NCBI RefSeq assembly: GCF_002751875.1
Contig: NZ_NMZM01000008.1
Span: forward strand, 124,001 to 188,000
DNA from: Oceaniglobus indicus
GTDB taxonomy: Bacteria > Pseudomonadota > Alphaproteobacteria > Rhodobacterales > Rhodobacteraceae
Direction of reading: 5' to 3'
Length of the DNA: 64,000 nucleotides
The notes below the pieces were generated by a model that was not told the DNA's origin, did no database searches, and saw only the letters and a program-made list of their open reading frames with translations. Positions 51,537 through 61,286 of the stretch are shown in pieces; the stretch's first letter is position 1; each line of letters opens with the position of its first letter. A program made the translations under genes and the position numbers.

Positions 51537-53213
51537 ATGCGTGTCCTGCACCGAACCGGTTTGTATGTCCTTCCCCTGTGCCTGGGACTCTTGTCTCTGG
51601 CGGCGTCGCTGACGCCGTCGCTGATCCCGCGTGACTGGCTGGTTCAGGGGGTGCTGGGCGGCACGGTCATGGCTTTGGGCTACCTGATCGGGCGGCTGTT
51701 CGTCGCCTTCTGGCGGCTGCTGGATCTGCCCGAACCCACCGGGCGGGCGGTTGTGGGGGCGCGGTTGGTCGGGGGCATTCCGACGCTGCTGATTCTTGCC
51801 TGGTGCCTGTTTTCGGCGCGCGACTGGCAGAACGGCATCCGCGTGCGGATGGGCATGGACCTGCTCGAAAGCTCGAACACGATTCGGATGCTGGCCTTGG
51901 CCTTTGTGGTATTCGCCGCGCTGGTTCTGCTGGGTTACGCGCTGCAATGGCTGTTCGATCGGGTGCGCTTTCGCCTCTATCGGTTCATGCCGATGCGCAC
52001 GGCGAACCTTGCCGGCTTCCTTGTCACCGCGCTGGCGCTGATCTTCCTGGCCCGCGACGGCGTGATGAACCAGGTGATCATCGCGCTGGACGATTCCGTG
52101 ACGCTGGCACAACGGCTTTTTGCCGACGCACCGCCGCCGCCGGATGTTCGCGACCTGACGGGGGGCGCGGCATCGCTGGTGGATTGGGGTGCGTTGGGCC
52201 AGCCGGGGCGCGATTACGTTCTGACGGGGCCCGATGCCGAGGCCATCGCCGCCTTCAGCGGCCGCGCCGCCATGACGCCGATCCGCGTCTATGTCGGTCG
52301 CGCCCAGGCCGATACCGCTCAACAGCGGGCCGACATCGCCCTGGCCGAACTGATCCGCCAGGGCGGGTTCGAGCGTGAGGTGCTGATCGTCGCCATGCCC
52401 ACCGGCACAGGCTGGATGGATCCGGGCGCGATGGACCCGGTCGAATACATGCATGGCGGCGATATCGCCACCGTCGCGGTCCAGTATTCCTATCTGCAAT
52501 CGCCGCTGGCGCTGATCCTCGAGACGCGCTCGGGGCTGGATCAGGCGGAGAGGCTGATCAGCACCGTTCATCGCCACTGGCGCACCCTGCCCGAAGAGAC
52601 GCGACCGCGGCTCTACATTCACGGGCTCAGCCTGGGCGCCTGGTCGTCGATGCATGGCACGGATCTGTTCGTGCTGCTGGACGATCCGATCGACGGTGCG
52701 TTCTGGGTCGGGCCGCCGTTTCCATCGCTCAGGTGGCAGAATGTCGTCGCATCGCGCAACCCCGACAGCCCCTATGTGGCGCCGGTCCTCGGGGACGGCC
52801 GGCTGGTGCGGTTCGCGTCCCATTACAAGGACGCGGGCGGCCCGGACGGCTGGGGCGACATGCGCATCGTCTATCTGCAATATGCAAGCGATCCGATCGT
52901 GTTCTTCACCACCAGCGCGGCCTTTCGCGCACCGCAGTGGATGAAGGAGCCGCGCGCGCCGGATGTCTCGCCGCAGATGCGCTTTGTTCCGGTGGTCACG
53001 CAGTTGCAGCTTGTCGTCGACATGCTGTTGGCAAACACCGCACCCGAAGGGCACGGCCACGCCTATCACGCGCGCGACTATATCAAGCCCTGGATCGCGG
53101 TGACCGCGCCCCGGGACTGGACGGCGCAGGATACCGGGCGCCTGATCGCGCTGTGCGACAACGGGTTCCTGCAAGGCTGTGACGCGGCGCGCGCCGCCGG
53201 CAAACGGCCCTGA
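51537..53213 (+). CDS. Membrane-anchored alpha/beta-hydrolase family protein
   Basis: 558 residues. About five or six membrane helices in the first 200 residues, then a hydrolase-like domain with the nucleophile elbow GLSLGAWSS (GxSxG), preceded by LYIHGL. This matches the two-domain Abhydrolase_9 family (N-terminal membrane part plus C-terminal hydrolase), whose substrate is unknown, perhaps a lipid or cell-wall ester. The start is ATG 51537. Length and domain order are normal for the family. Confidence 0.8.
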   Translation: MRVLHRTGLYVLPLCLGLLSLAASLTPSLIPRDWLVQGVLGGTVMALGYLIGRLFVAFWRLLDLPEPTGRAVVGARLVGGIPTLLILAWCLFSARDWQNGIRVRMGMDLLESSNTIRMLALAFVVFAALVLLGYALQWLFDRVRFRLYRFMPMRTANLAGFLVTALALIFLARDGVMNQVIIALDDSVTLAQRLFADAPPPPDVRDLTGGAASLVDWGALGQPGRDYVLTGPDAEAIAAFSGRAAMTPIRVYVGRAQADTAQQRADIALAELIRQGGFEREVLIVAMPTGTGWMDPGAMDPVEYMHGGDIATVAVQYSYLQSPLALILETRSGLDQAERLISTVHRHWRTLPEETRPRLYIHGLSLGAWSSMHGTDLFVLLDDPIDGAFWVGPPFPSLRWQNVVASRNPDSPYVAPVLGDGRLVRFASHYKDAGGPDGWGDMRIVYLQYASDPIVFFTTSAAFRAPQWMKEPRAPDVSPQMRFVPVVTQLQLVVDMLLANTAPEGHGHAYHARDYIKPWIAVTAPRDWTAQDTGRLIALCDNGFLQGCDAARAAGKRP

Positions 53214-53428
53214 CGGGCGGCCCGTCGCCGGGCGCGATCAGTTACAACGGGGGCAGGGGCCCCGACCCCTGACAGGCGCACGACACGAAGCCACTGGCGC
53301 CGGCCGGCACATTCCCGTTGATCCCGGCGCGCGGGCACCGCATCATCACGGCCATGATGATGTCCGCACCCGGAACTACGATCGATCAGGGTCAAAGGGG
53401 CGAAGCCGCCGCAATCTGAGGGGTGCCG

Positions 53429-54532
53429 ATGGACAGTCTGAGTTGGCAGATGAGACATGCGTTGCGCATGGTCGTTTCCGGTTCGGGCGCCTATCTGCTG
53501 GTCTTTTCGCTGGGCCTTCAGGTTGATTTCTCGGCCGTCATCACCGCCATCTTCGTCACCCAGAGCAACGTCGGCGGGTCGTATCGGGTGGCGGTCGAAC
53601 AGTTCTTCGCCTCGATTGCCGGTGCGCTCTGCGGCACCGGGGCGGCCGCGCTGATCATGCCGCAGGATCCGGTGACGACCGCCATCGCGCTGGTCATCGC
53701 GCTGACGCCCCTGGCCATGCTTGGCGCGCGGTCGCCGGGGTTCCGGGTGGCGCCGATCAGCGCGGTGATCATCCTGTTGCAAGCGCCGGAATTCGAGATC
53801 GATACGCTTACGCTGGCGCTCGACCGGGTGGTGGGGGTTGCACTGGGGTGTGGCGCGGGGGTGGCGGTGTCGCTGACGGTGTTTCCCGCCCGCGCGCTTG
53901 CGGCCGCGGTGGAAACCGCGGCGGCCGTCACCGGTCTGCTGGCGCGGCAGATGCAGATCCTCTCAAAGGACCAGCCCGCGCCCCGCGGCGCCCACGGCGC
54001 GCTTGCGGCGCAGGTGCGCGAGAACCTCGTGCGGCTTGGCGAATTGGTGGAAGAGGCCGAACGCGAGCGGCGCGGTCGATCCACGCGCTATGCGGGCGCG
54101 CCGCGCCTGCTGCGCACCTTGCGCCGGTTGCGCCATGATACGGACATGCTGCGCCGGGCGGGTCGTGACATCAGCCGCGACGCGCTGCCGGCCAGCATCG
54201 ATGCGCCGTGGTGCAAGGCCGCCCACAGCGCCGCCGAAACCCTGCTGGGTGTCAGCCGCCTTCTTGCCGGCGAAGACGTCGCCGAGGATTTCGACACCCT
54301 CGGGCCGGCCGTGCGCGTCTATCTTGCCGCCCTTGAGGAGATCCACAAGAGCGGAGAGGCGGCGACGCTGCCGCCCGCCACCCTGCGGCGCATGTTCGGG
54401 ATCGGGTTCACGCTGGATCAGCTGCGCCTGGATGTCGGTGACATGATCGAGATCGCGCGCGACGTGCCCAAGCCACGGCCCGGCGTGGTCGCCGCCGTGA
54501 CCGGCTGGCGGTCTGCACGCGGCCGGGCATGA
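53429..54532 (+). CDS. FUSC-family inner membrane protein
   Basis: 367 residues from ATG 53429 with GAGGGG upstream. The first 150 residues contain about five membrane helices in the aromatic-acid exporter-like pattern (SGAYLLVFSLGLQVDFSAVITAIFV, then VALGCGAGVAVSLTVFPARA), followed by a long cytosolic helical part (LVRLGELVEEAERERRGR). FUSC proteins are putative effluxers (AaeB-like) for aromatic acids. There is no accessory gene nearby. Confidence 0.78.
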   Translation: MDSLSWQMRHALRMVVSGSGAYLLVFSLGLQVDFSAVITAIFVTQSNVGGSYRVAVEQFFASIAGALCGTGAAALIMPQDPVTTAIALVIALTPLAMLGARSPGFRVAPISAVIILLQAPEFEIDTLTLALDRVVGVALGCGAGVAVSLTVFPARALAAAVETAAAVTGLLARQMQILSKDQPAPRGAHGALAAQVRENLVRLGELVEEAERERRGRSTRYAGAPRLLRTLRRLRHDTDMLRRAGRDISRDALPASIDAPWCKAAHSAAETLLGVSRLLAGEDVAEDFDTLGPAVRVYLAALEEIHKSGEAATLPPATLRRMFGIGFTLDQLRLDVGDMIEIARDVPKPRPGVVAAVTGWRSARGRA

Positions 54533-54550
54533 TGCCGTGCCATGGCGCGC

Positions 54551-54583
54551 AAAAGGCCCCGCGGGATTGTTCCCGCGGGGCCT
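54551..54583 (-). terminator. Rho-independent terminator of the catalase gene
   Basis: AGGCCCCGCGGGA (54554-54566), loop TTGT, TCCCGCGGGGCCT (54571-54583): a perfect 13-bp stem. Read on the minus strand it ends in TTTT, 31 bases beyond the catalase stop. FUSC transcripts from the other side could also be stopped, but without the T run. Confidence 0.8.
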
Positions 54584-54613
54584 GATGTTTCCGTGTCGGG
54601 CAATGGGTGGCGC

Positions 54614-56068
54614 TCAGCCTTCCCTGACGCCCTTTTCGACCCGCTCGCCCAGCGTCTTGTCGACGTTGCGCCAGTATTCGAAGGCGCGTGTCAGCACCTT
54701 TTCGGACACGCCATCCTTGAGATGGCCGACGATGTTGCTGACCAGCCGGTCGCGGGCCGCGTCATCCATCACGTCGCGCACCAGGGTGCCGGCCTGTCCC
54801 CAGTCGTCGTCATCCTTCCGCAGGGTATAGGCGCGGCGCACCATGTCGCCGTCGGCATACCACAGACCCGCATCGTCGGTGCGCGACGGATCCGCCGCCG
54901 GCCCGCCATAGGAGTTGGGCGCATAGACCGGATCAGAGACATTCTGAACCCGCATCGCCCCGTCCTTGCTATAGCTGTGAACCGGCGATTTGGGCCGGTT
55001 TACCGGGATCTGCTTGTAATTCGCACCCAGCCGCGCGCGGTGTGCGTCGGAATAGGAAAAACCGCGCCCCAGCAGCATCTTGTCGGGGCTGAGGCCGATA
55101 CCCCGCACCACGTTGCTGGGCTCGAATGCCGCCTGTTCGATCTCGGTGTGGAAATCGGTCGGGTTGCGGTCCAGCGTCAGCTTGCCGACCTCGATCAGCG
55201 GATAATCGGCATGGGGCCAGACCTTGGTCAGATCGAAGGGATTGAAGCGATAGGTCCGCGCATCCTCGAACGGCATGATCTGCATCTTCAGGGTCCAGCT
55301 GGGATGATTCCCGTCGCGGATCGAATTGAACAGGTCACGGCGGTGATAGTCGGCATCGGCGCCGGCCAGGCGGTCGGCCTCGTCCTGGGTCAGGAATTCG
55401 ATGCCCTGGTCGGTCTTGAAGTGGTACTTGACCCAGAACTTCTCGCCCTCGGCGTTGACCCACATGTAGGTGTGGCTGGAAAAGCCATCCATGTGCCGCC
55501 AGGTTTTCGGAATGCCGCGATCACCCATCAACCAGGTCACCTGGTGCGCCGATTCCGGCGAGAGCGTCCAGAAATCCCACTGCATGTCGTGATCGCGCAG
55601 ACCACTGTCGGCGCGGCGTTTCTGGGACCGGATGAAATGCTGGAATTTCATCGGGTCGCGCAGAAAGAAGATCGGTGTGTTGTTGCCGACCATGTCATAG
55701 TTGCCCTCGGTGGTATAGAACTTCAGCGAAAAGCCACGGGGGTCGCGCCAGGTGTCCGGGCTGCCCTGTTCGCCAGCGACGGTCGAGAACCGGATCAACG
55801 TTTCGGTTTTCGTGCCCGGCTGGAACAAGGCCGCGCTGGTGTATTTGCTGACGTCATGGGTGACTTGGAAATGTCCGAACGCGCCGCCGCCCTTGGCGTG
55901 GGGCTGGCGTTCGGGGATGCGTTCGCGGTTGAACTGCGCCATCTGCTCGATCAGGTAGTGATCGTGCAACACGATCGGGCCGTCCGCACCGACGGTCAGC
56001 GAATGTTCATCACTCGCCACGGGAATCCCCGCATCGGTCGTGGTCGGCTTCTTGGCGTCGTCGGCCAT
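54614..56068 (-). CDS. katA: Monofunctional heme catalase
   Basis: 484 residues, the size of small-subunit clade 3 catalases. Distal His H57 in [13 protein letters not shown], Asn N130 in VGNNTPIFF, and the proximal tyrosine Y339 in [13 protein letters not shown] with its conserved Arg/His surroundings are all present. It disproportionates H2O2 in the cytosol. The catalytic-site sequence is slightly unusual (RQPHAKG where RVVHAKG is common). It is divergent from wrbA across 379 bases and ends at a strong terminator. Confidence 0.95.
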   Translation of the reverse strand: MADDAKKPTTTDAGIPVASDEHSLTVGADGPIVLHDHYLIEQMAQFNRERIPERQPHAKGGGAFGHFQVTHDVSKYTSAALFQPGTKTETLIRFSTVAGEQGSPDTWRDPRGFSLKFYTTEGNYDMVGNNTPIFFLRDPMKFQHFIRSQKRRADSGLRDHDMQWDFWTLSPESAHQVTWLMGDRGIPKTWRHMDGFSSHTYMWVNAEGEKFWVKYHFKTDQGIEFLTQDEADRLAGADADYHRRDLFNSIRDGNHPSWTLKMQIMPFEDARTYRFNPFDLTKVWPHADYPLIEVGKLTLDRNPTDFHTEIEQAAFEPSNVVRGIGLSPDKMLLGRGFSYSDAHRARLGANYKQIPVNRPKSPVHSYSKDGAMRVQNVSDPVYAPNSYGGPAADPSRTDDAGLWYADGDMVRRAYTLRKDDDDWGQAGTLVRDVMDDAARDRLVSNIVGHLKDGVSEKVLTRAFEYWRNVDKTLGERVEKGVREG

Positions 56069-56447
56069 GGTAATCTCTCCTTGCGCTGCTTGGGGCCTTC
56101 GGAACCCCGACCGGAAGGTCGGGGCGCCGCGATCCCGTGTTGGCTGTCGTGATCCTGCCGCAATCGGGCACCACTGCCAATAGCGGGTTTGTCGGCAGGC
56201 GGGACCGCGACGACGGTCCGCCGGCTGGACCGGATCGAACGGTGGCTATGGGATACTGTTGCACCTTATGCAATGGTGAATGCGATATTATGGCCCTATC
56301 CGGCAACAAATCGGTGGCCTATATCAAGAGGACGAGACGCCGATCACCGCCGGGCCGGATCGACCGACGGCCACGCCATCGGACATTATGGAACACCTGG
56401 CCGCGCGCCGGCATTAACCCACGACCCTTCTTGCACGGAGAACAATA
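56069..56447. promoter_or_regulatory. Divergent regulatory region between catalase and wrbA, with a small palindrome
   Basis: 379 bases, no gene seen. TTGCA (56259-56263), CCTTA, TGCAA (56269-56273) is a perfect 5-5-5 inverted repeat, followed by an AT-rich TATTAT at 56286. The region probably holds the promoters of both operons. I do not see a clear OxyR pattern. The proximity of catalase and quinone genes suggests oxidative control, which is inference. Confidence 0.45.
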
Positions 56448-57038
56448 ATGTCTGTCAAACTCGCCATCATCTACTATTCCAGCTACGGCACCAACCATCA
56501 GATGGCCTCGATCGCTGCCGAGGCGGCCAAGGCCACCGGCGCCGAGGTGCGGCTGCTGAAGGCCCCCGAAACGGCACCTGCCGAGGTTGTCGCCGGTGTC
56601 GACGCATGGAAGGCACAGGCCGAGCGCATGGCCGACATCCCCGAGGCGACGGTTGAAGACATGGAATGGGCGAACGCCTATCTTCTTTCCGCACCGACCC
56701 GGTTCGGCGTCGTGGCCAGCCAGATGCGTGCGTTCATCGACACGCTGGGCGGTATCTGGGGCAAGGGCGGTTTGGCGAACAAGCCGGTGTCGGCGATGAC
56801 CTCGGCCCAGAACACCCACGGGGGCCAGGAAACCACGCTGCTGTCGCTTTATACGACCGTCATGCACTGGGGCGGTTTCGTCGTGGCACCGGGCTATACC
56901 GACGAGGTGATCTTCAAGACCGGCGGCAACCCCTATGGCTACAGCCACACGGCGGGCGAGGATTTCTCGGACGACGCGAAAACCGCCATCGGCCACCAGG
57001 TGCGCCGCCTTGTCGAAATCGCGGGCAAGCTGGCCTGA
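56448..57038 (+). CDS. wrbA: NAD(P)H:quinone oxidoreductase, WrbA type
   Basis: 196 residues. Flavodoxin-like: FMN phosphate loop [31 protein letters not shown], and the WrbA-specific [22 protein letters not shown] and GGNPYGYSH. It reduces quinones by two electrons, avoiding radical formation, and works as a tetramer. ATG 56448 follows the GGAGAACAAT ribosome site. It is the first of a probable operon with pirin and a ring-cleaving-type dioxygenase. Confidence 0.92.
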   Translation: MSVKLAIIYYSSYGTNHQMASIAAEAAKATGAEVRLLKAPETAPAEVVAGVDAWKAQAERMADIPEATVEDMEWANAYLLSAPTRFGVVASQMRAFIDTLGGIWGKGGLANKPVSAMTSAQNTHGGQETTLLSLYTTVMHWGGFVVAPGYTDEVIFKTGGNPYGYSHTAGEDFSDDAKTAIGHQVRRLVEIAGKLA

Positions 57039-57123
57039 CCTTCGGCCTTCTTCGCCACATCGCTTCCGTGGAAGCGACCGGACCGGTCCGGAGCTGTTGA
57101 CCGGTTCAGGGATGGCACATGGG

Positions 57124-57148
57124 CCGGGCCGTTTTCACAACGGCCCGG
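57124..57148 (+). other. Intercistronic hairpin between wrbA and the pirin gene
   Basis: CCGGGCCGTT (57124-57133), loop TTCAC, AACGGCCCGG (57139-57148): a perfect 10-bp stem without a T run, 32 bases before the pirin start. It probably modulates readthrough or mRNA stability rather than terminates. Confidence 0.5.
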
Positions 57149-57180
57149 ACTGAACCCTGCGATGCGAAAGGACCCCCGAG

Positions 57181-58143
57181 ATGAGCTATGCGCCTTGCCC
57201 CGATCCCGTTCTGGGGGACGCCGACAGCGTCAATTCCATCGAAACCCTGATCGTGCCTCGCGCGGTCGATCTGGGCGGGATGGAGGTGCGCCGGGCGCTG
57301 CCGTCGACCAAGCGACAGATGGTCGGCCCGTTCATCTTCTTCGACCAGATGGGACCGGCGGAATTCCTGACGGACCAGGGCATCGACGTGCGGCCGCATC
57401 CGCACATCAACCTCGCCACGCTGACCTATCTGTTCGAGGGCGAGATCCTGCACCGCGATTCCCTCGGCACTGAACAGACGATCCGGCCGGGCGCCGTGAA
57501 CTGGATGAAGGCGGGGCGCGGCATCGTCCATTCCGAACGCACATCGCAACAGCGCCGCCAGGACGGCCAGCGGCTGTTCGGGTTGCAGACCTGGGTGGCC
57601 CTGCCCGAAGCCGACGAGGAAACCGCGCCCGATTTCATTCACTATGGCGCGGACGTCCTGCCGATGCTCGACAGTGACGGGATCAGGGCGCGCATCCTTG
57701 CGGGCGCGGCGTTCGGTCAGAAAAGCAGCCTGAAGACGGCGTCGGAAACCCTTTACGCCGATCTCGAGGTGCAGGCAGGCAAAAGCGTGCCGATCGATGC
57801 CACCCATGAAGAACGTGCGCTTTACACGATCTCGGGCGAGATCGAGATCGCGGGCGACCGGTTCGGCAAGGGTCAGCTTCTGGTGCTGCGGCCCGGCGAT
57901 GCGATCACGGTCAGGGCCAGCACGCCGGCGCGATTCATGCTGTTCGGCGGCGCGCCGATGGGCGGGCCGCGCTATATCTGGTGGAACTTCGTGTCGTCGC
58001 GCCCCGAACGCATCGAGGCGGCGAAACAGGAATGGGCCCACGGCCGGTTCGACACCGTGCCGGGGGACGAGGCCGACTTCATCCCGCTGCCCGAAAGCAT
58101 CGGCAAACCGCGCCGCGCCTTCGGCGGTGTCCGCTACCCCTGA
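57181..58143 (+). CDS. Pirin family protein
   Basis: 320 residues of double cupin. The N-terminal domain has the pirin metal site PHPHINLATLTYLFEGEI with H, H, and later HSERTSQ; the C-terminal cupin is the part with TISGEIEI and RPGDAI. Some pirins are quercetinases or quinone-related. It follows wrbA and precedes the VOC dioxygenase, so a role in processing aromatic or quinone compounds is likely. ATG 57181, preceded by GAAAGGA. Confidence 0.88.
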   Translation: MSYAPCPDPVLGDADSVNSIETLIVPRAVDLGGMEVRRALPSTKRQMVGPFIFFDQMGPAEFLTDQGIDVRPHPHINLATLTYLFEGEILHRDSLGTEQTIRPGAVNWMKAGRGIVHSERTSQQRRQDGQRLFGLQTWVALPEADEETAPDFIHYGADVLPMLDSDGIRARILAGAAFGQKSSLKTASETLYADLEVQAGKSVPIDATHEERALYTISGEIEIAGDRFGKGQLLVLRPGDAITVRASTPARFMLFGGAPMGGPRYIWWNFVSSRPERIEAAKQEWAHGRFDTVPGDEADFIPLPESIGKPRRAFGGVRYP

Positions 58144-58168
58144 GACCGAGCCAGCAAAGGATACTTCC

Positions 58169-59128
58169 ATGACACAGACGATTCCCGGCCTGCATCACGT
58201 CACCGTCGTTTCCGGCCCACCTCAGCAGAACGTCGACTTCTACGTTGGAACCCTGTTGCAACGGTTGGTGAAGAAGACGGTGAACTTCGACGATCCCGGC
58301 ACCTATCACCTGTATTACGGCAACGACCGTGCCGAACCCGGCAGCATCCTGACGTTCTTTCCCTTCGTCGATGCAGGGCCGGGGCGGGCGGGGCCGGGCA
58401 TGGCAAGTGCCGTGGCCTATGCGGTGCCGAACGGCGGGCTGGACGCGTGGGTTGCGGCCTTGGCCGAGGCCGGCGTTGACCATGAAGGACCGTTCACGCG
58501 CTTCGGCGAACAGATGATCGCGCTCAGCGATCCCGACGGCCTGCGGATCGAACTGATCGAAACCGATCGCGGCACGGCGGGTACGGCCGGCGGTGATGCG
58601 CCCACCGATGGCGGGTTCCATTCGGTTACCCTGTGGCTTCGCAACCCGGACCGTACCGCGCGCCTGTTGACCGATGTTTTCGGCTACGCCAGCGCGGGGC
58701 AGGCCTCGGAGGGTGGCGAGACGCGCTATCGTTTTGTCGCCGACGGGCAGGGGCGCGGTTCGGTCATCGACCTGATGACGTCGGATGTGACCGCTGCGGG
58801 CCGACCGGGTGCGGGCACGATCCACCATGTCGCCTTTCGCGCCGAAACCGACGATGTGCAGATGGGCTGGCAGGAGACGCTGCGCGCTCAGGGGTTTGAC
58901 GTGACGCCCCAGATCGACCGGCAGTATTTCAATGCGATCTATTTCCGCGAGCCCGGCGGCGTGCTGTTCGAAATCGCCACCGATCCACCCGGCTTTGCCA
59001 CGGACGAGCCGATGGAGAAGCTGGGGCAGGCGCTGAAGCTGCCGGAACAGCACGAGCGGTTGCGCGATCAGATCGAACGCATCCTGCCGCCCGTCACCGT
59101 TCCGCAACGGGGGCGCGGTGGGCGATGA
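58169..59128 (+). CDS. Ring-cleaving dioxygenase-like VOC protein
   Basis: 319 residues with two VOC (glyoxalase/extradiol) modules. First metal histidine in IPGLHHVTVVSG, then FGEQMIALSDPDGLRIELIE; the second module has FHSVTLWLRN, TIHHVAFRAE and a terminal FREPGGVLFEIATDPPGF, the E ligand. This fits the MhqO/YaeR-like 'ring-cleaving dioxygenase' family involved in quinone detoxification. It begins at ATG 58169, 25 bases after the pirin stop, with AAAGGA upstream. Confidence 0.87.
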   Translation: MTQTIPGLHHVTVVSGPPQQNVDFYVGTLLQRLVKKTVNFDDPGTYHLYYGNDRAEPGSILTFFPFVDAGPGRAGPGMASAVAYAVPNGGLDAWVAALAEAGVDHEGPFTRFGEQMIALSDPDGLRIELIETDRGTAGTAGGDAPTDGGFHSVTLWLRNPDRTARLLTDVFGYASAGQASEGGETRYRFVADGQGRGSVIDLMTSDVTAAGRPGAGTIHHVAFRAETDDVQMGWQETLRAQGFDVTPQIDRQYFNAIYFREPGGVLFEIATDPPGFATDEPMEKLGQALKLPEQHERLRDQIERILPPVTVPQRGRGGR

Positions 59129-59222
59129 TCGCCGCACTGCAACATTCCAGATGCTCCCGCAATCCATCCTGACACGCCCGGGGATCGAAACCCGGCCAAA
59201 CACCACCAAAGGAGAACATACC

Positions 59223-59585
59223 ATGCGTATCAGCCTGTTGACACTCGCCAGCCTGGCAATCGCCGGCACTGCCTCGGCCGACGTATCGCTGTCCATCCCG
59301 CTTGAACTTGGCACGATCGGCAGCGTCCACGCCCAGAGCTATACCTGCGGCGAAGCCGAGCCTTTCACCGTGCAATACATCAATACCGACGCGAACACCC
59401 TGGCGATCGTCCCGGTCGACGGCGAAGACCGCGTCTTCGTCAACGTCGTGTCGGGGTCCGGTGCGCGCTATGTGTCGGGTGCCCACGTCTGGTGGAGCAA
59501 GGGCGACACTGCCACGCTGGAAAACACGATGGACGAAAAAGACGTCGCGGATTGCCAGGCGCAGGGCGACACCACGGTCCAGTGA
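59223..59585 (+). CDS. MliC-like C-type lysozyme inhibitor family protein
   Basis: 120 residues. Signal peptide (RISLLTLASLAIAGTASA) with cleavage near residue 19, then a small all-beta domain with YTCGEAEPFTVQY, VVSGSGARYVSGAHVWWSKGDTATL, the MliC pattern, and a second Cys for a disulfide. It would be periplasmic and bind lysozyme-like enzymes. No lipobox is seen. It lies 94 bases after the VOC gene, with its own ribosome site GGAG. Confidence 0.8.
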   Translation: MRISLLTLASLAIAGTASADVSLSIPLELGTIGSVHAQSYTCGEAEPFTVQYINTDANTLAIVPVDGEDRVFVNVVSGSGARYVSGAHVWWSKGDTATLENTMDEKDVADCQAQGDTTVQ

Positions 59586-59633
59586 TGTGAGGGGCAGGGA
59601 GGATCCGCGTATCCGCCCCTGCACCAACGTGAT

Positions 59634-59674
59634 CCCCTGTGGCATTGCCGGCTTCGGCGGCCACAGGGGCTTTG
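59634..59674 (+). terminator. Probable terminator after the MliC-like gene
   Basis: CCCCTGTGGC (59634-59643) and GCCACAGGGG (59660-59669) form a perfect 10-bp stem enclosing a smaller GCCGGCTTCGGC hairpin, followed by CTTTG. It lies 48 bases after the stop. Confidence 0.55.
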
Positions 59675-59731
59675 ACGGGTGGGCACGGCCCGCACAAAGC
59701 CCCAGCCTTTGCTATCCCGCTGACCAAACCG

Positions 59732-59769
59732 TCTTGACGTTTGTTCAAGACTTCCATAATTCGCGATAT
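59732..59769 (+). promoter_or_regulatory. Promoter/operator of arsR-acr3
   Basis: TCTTGAC (59732-59738) and TTCAAGA (59744-59750) make a near-perfect inverted repeat with a 5-bp spacer, typical of ArsR sites. A TTGACG -35 (59734-59739) lies within it, and a TAATTC-like -10 follows 17 bases later, so the repressor would block RNA polymerase. The leader to ATG 59770 is very short. Confidence 0.6.
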
Positions 59770-60138
59770 ATGGATAAGAATCACGCCCTCGACGCCTTCA
59801 ATGCCCTTGGCCAATCCACGCGGCTTGACGTGTTCCGCCTGTTGATCACGGCGGGGGCGGCGGGTCTGTCGGCGGGCCGGATCAGCGATACCTTGGGCGT
59901 GCGCCAGAACACCATGTCGGCCAATCTTGCCATCCTGGCCCGCTCCGGCCTGATCCGCAGCGAACGCGAGGGGCGCAGCATCCGCTATTTCGCCGACATG
60001 GACGGCATGCGCGGCCTGCTTGCCTTCCTGATGGAGGATTGCTGTGGCGGATGCCCCGACCTTTGCCAGCCGGTCATCGATGAGATCGCGTGTGCTGCCC
60101 TCCAGGCGACAGCGGATGACGTGACGCCCAACCGATGA
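59770..60138 (+). CDS. arsR: ArsR-family metalloregulator
   Basis: 122 residues. Winged HTH of the ArsR/SmtB type (LGQSTRLDVFRLLITAG, then VRQNTMSANLAILARSGLI). Cysteines C91, C92, C95 and C99 (DCCGGCPDLC) at the C-terminus would bind As(III) and release DNA. It lies 47 bases before an ACR3-type exporter and behind a palindrome, so it is very probably the autoregulator of arsenite resistance. The start ATG 59770 is preferred over the longer open frame. Confidence 0.9.
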   Translation: MDKNHALDAFNALGQSTRLDVFRLLITAGAAGLSAGRISDTLGVRQNTMSANLAILARSGLIRSEREGRSIRYFADMDGMRGLLAFLMEDCCGGCPDLCQPVIDEIACAALQATADDVTPNR

Positions 60139-60185
60139 TCCCGCCCGCCCTGTCATCACACCTTCCCACAACCTGAAAGCCCGTC

Positions 60186-61253
60186 ATGACCGATACATCT
60201 CTCCGCGCCGCCGCCGGCCTTGGAACGTTCGAGCGTTGGCTGTCCGTCTGGGTGGGGCTGGCCATCGGTGCCGGGCTGCTTCTGGGAAACCTCTTTCCGG
60301 CGGCCTTCTCCTTTCTTGCGGCGCTTGAGGTGGCATCGGTCAACCTGCCGGTCGCGGTGCTGATCTGGGCCATGGTCTATCCGATGATGGTCGGCGTGGA
60401 TTTCGGCGCGCTCGCCCGTGTGGGCGAGACGCCGAAGGGCCTGATCGTGACCTTGGTGGTGAACTGGCTGATCAAGCCCTTCACCATGGCGGCCCTCGGC
60501 GTGCTGTTCTTCAACCACGTTTTCGCCGGCCTGATTCCGCCGGATGATGCCCAGGCTTACCTTGCCGGGGTGATCCTGCTGGGGGCCGCGCCCTGCACCG
60601 CGATGGTATTCGTCTGGTCGAACCTGACCCGGGGCGATGCCACCTATACGCTGGTGCAGGTCAGCGTGAACGACGTGATCATGGTCTTCGCCTTCGCGCC
60701 CATCGTCGCCTTCCTGTTGGGGGTGACGGATATCACGGTGCCCTGGGACACGCTGCTTTTGTCGGTGGGGCTTTATGTCATGCTGCCGCTTCTGGCCGGC
60801 TATGTGACGCGCCGCAATCTTGTCGGCCGGGGGGGCGAGGCGGCGGTGGATGCCTTCAAGGCCCGGATTCAGCCGTTCTCGATCCTCGGGCTGCTGGTCA
60901 CGGTGGTGCTGCTGTTCGGCTTCCAGGGCGAGGTCATTCTTGATCGCCCGCTGGTCATCGCCATGATCGCGGTGCCGCTGTTGATCCAGTCCTATGGCAT
61001 CTTCCTGGTCGCCTATGGCGTTGCGCGGGCCTGGCGCATTCCGTTCAACATCGCCGCGCCCTGTGCGCTGATCGGGACGTCGAATTTCTTTGAACTGGCG
61101 GTGGCCGTCGCGATCAGCCTGTTTGGGCTTGGCTCGGGCGCGGCGCTGGCCACTGTGGTCGGCGTGCTGGTCGAGGTGCCCGTTATGCTGTCGCTTGTCG
61201 CCTTCGCCAACCGCACCAAGCATTGGTTCCCGCCCGCAGGGGGCACCGCATGA
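60186..61253 (+). CDS. acr3: ACR3-family arsenite exporter
   Basis: 355 residues with about ten membrane segments. Family motifs: [22 protein letters not shown] (about 50-71), [15 protein letters not shown] with the essential Cys, and the late [22 protein letters not shown]. It exports arsenite using the proton gradient. It follows arsR and has no arsC next to it, so arsenate reduction must be done elsewhere. Intact. Confidence 0.93.
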   Translation: MTDTSLRAAAGLGTFERWLSVWVGLAIGAGLLLGNLFPAAFSFLAALEVASVNLPVAVLIWAMVYPMMVGVDFGALARVGETPKGLIVTLVVNWLIKPFTMAALGVLFFNHVFAGLIPPDDAQAYLAGVILLGAAPCTAMVFVWSNLTRGDATYTLVQVSVNDVIMVFAFAPIVAFLLGVTDITVPWDTLLLSVGLYVMLPLLAGYVTRRNLVGRGGEAAVDAFKARIQPFSILGLLVTVVLLFGFQGEVILDRPLVIAMIAVPLLIQSYGIFLVAYGVARAWRIPFNIAAPCALIGTSNFFELAVAVAISLFGLGSGAALATVVGVLVEVPVMLSLVAFANRTKHWFPPAGGTA

Positions 61254-61286
61254 CCACTTGGCCGTGCCGACAAGGGCTGCCGTGAC

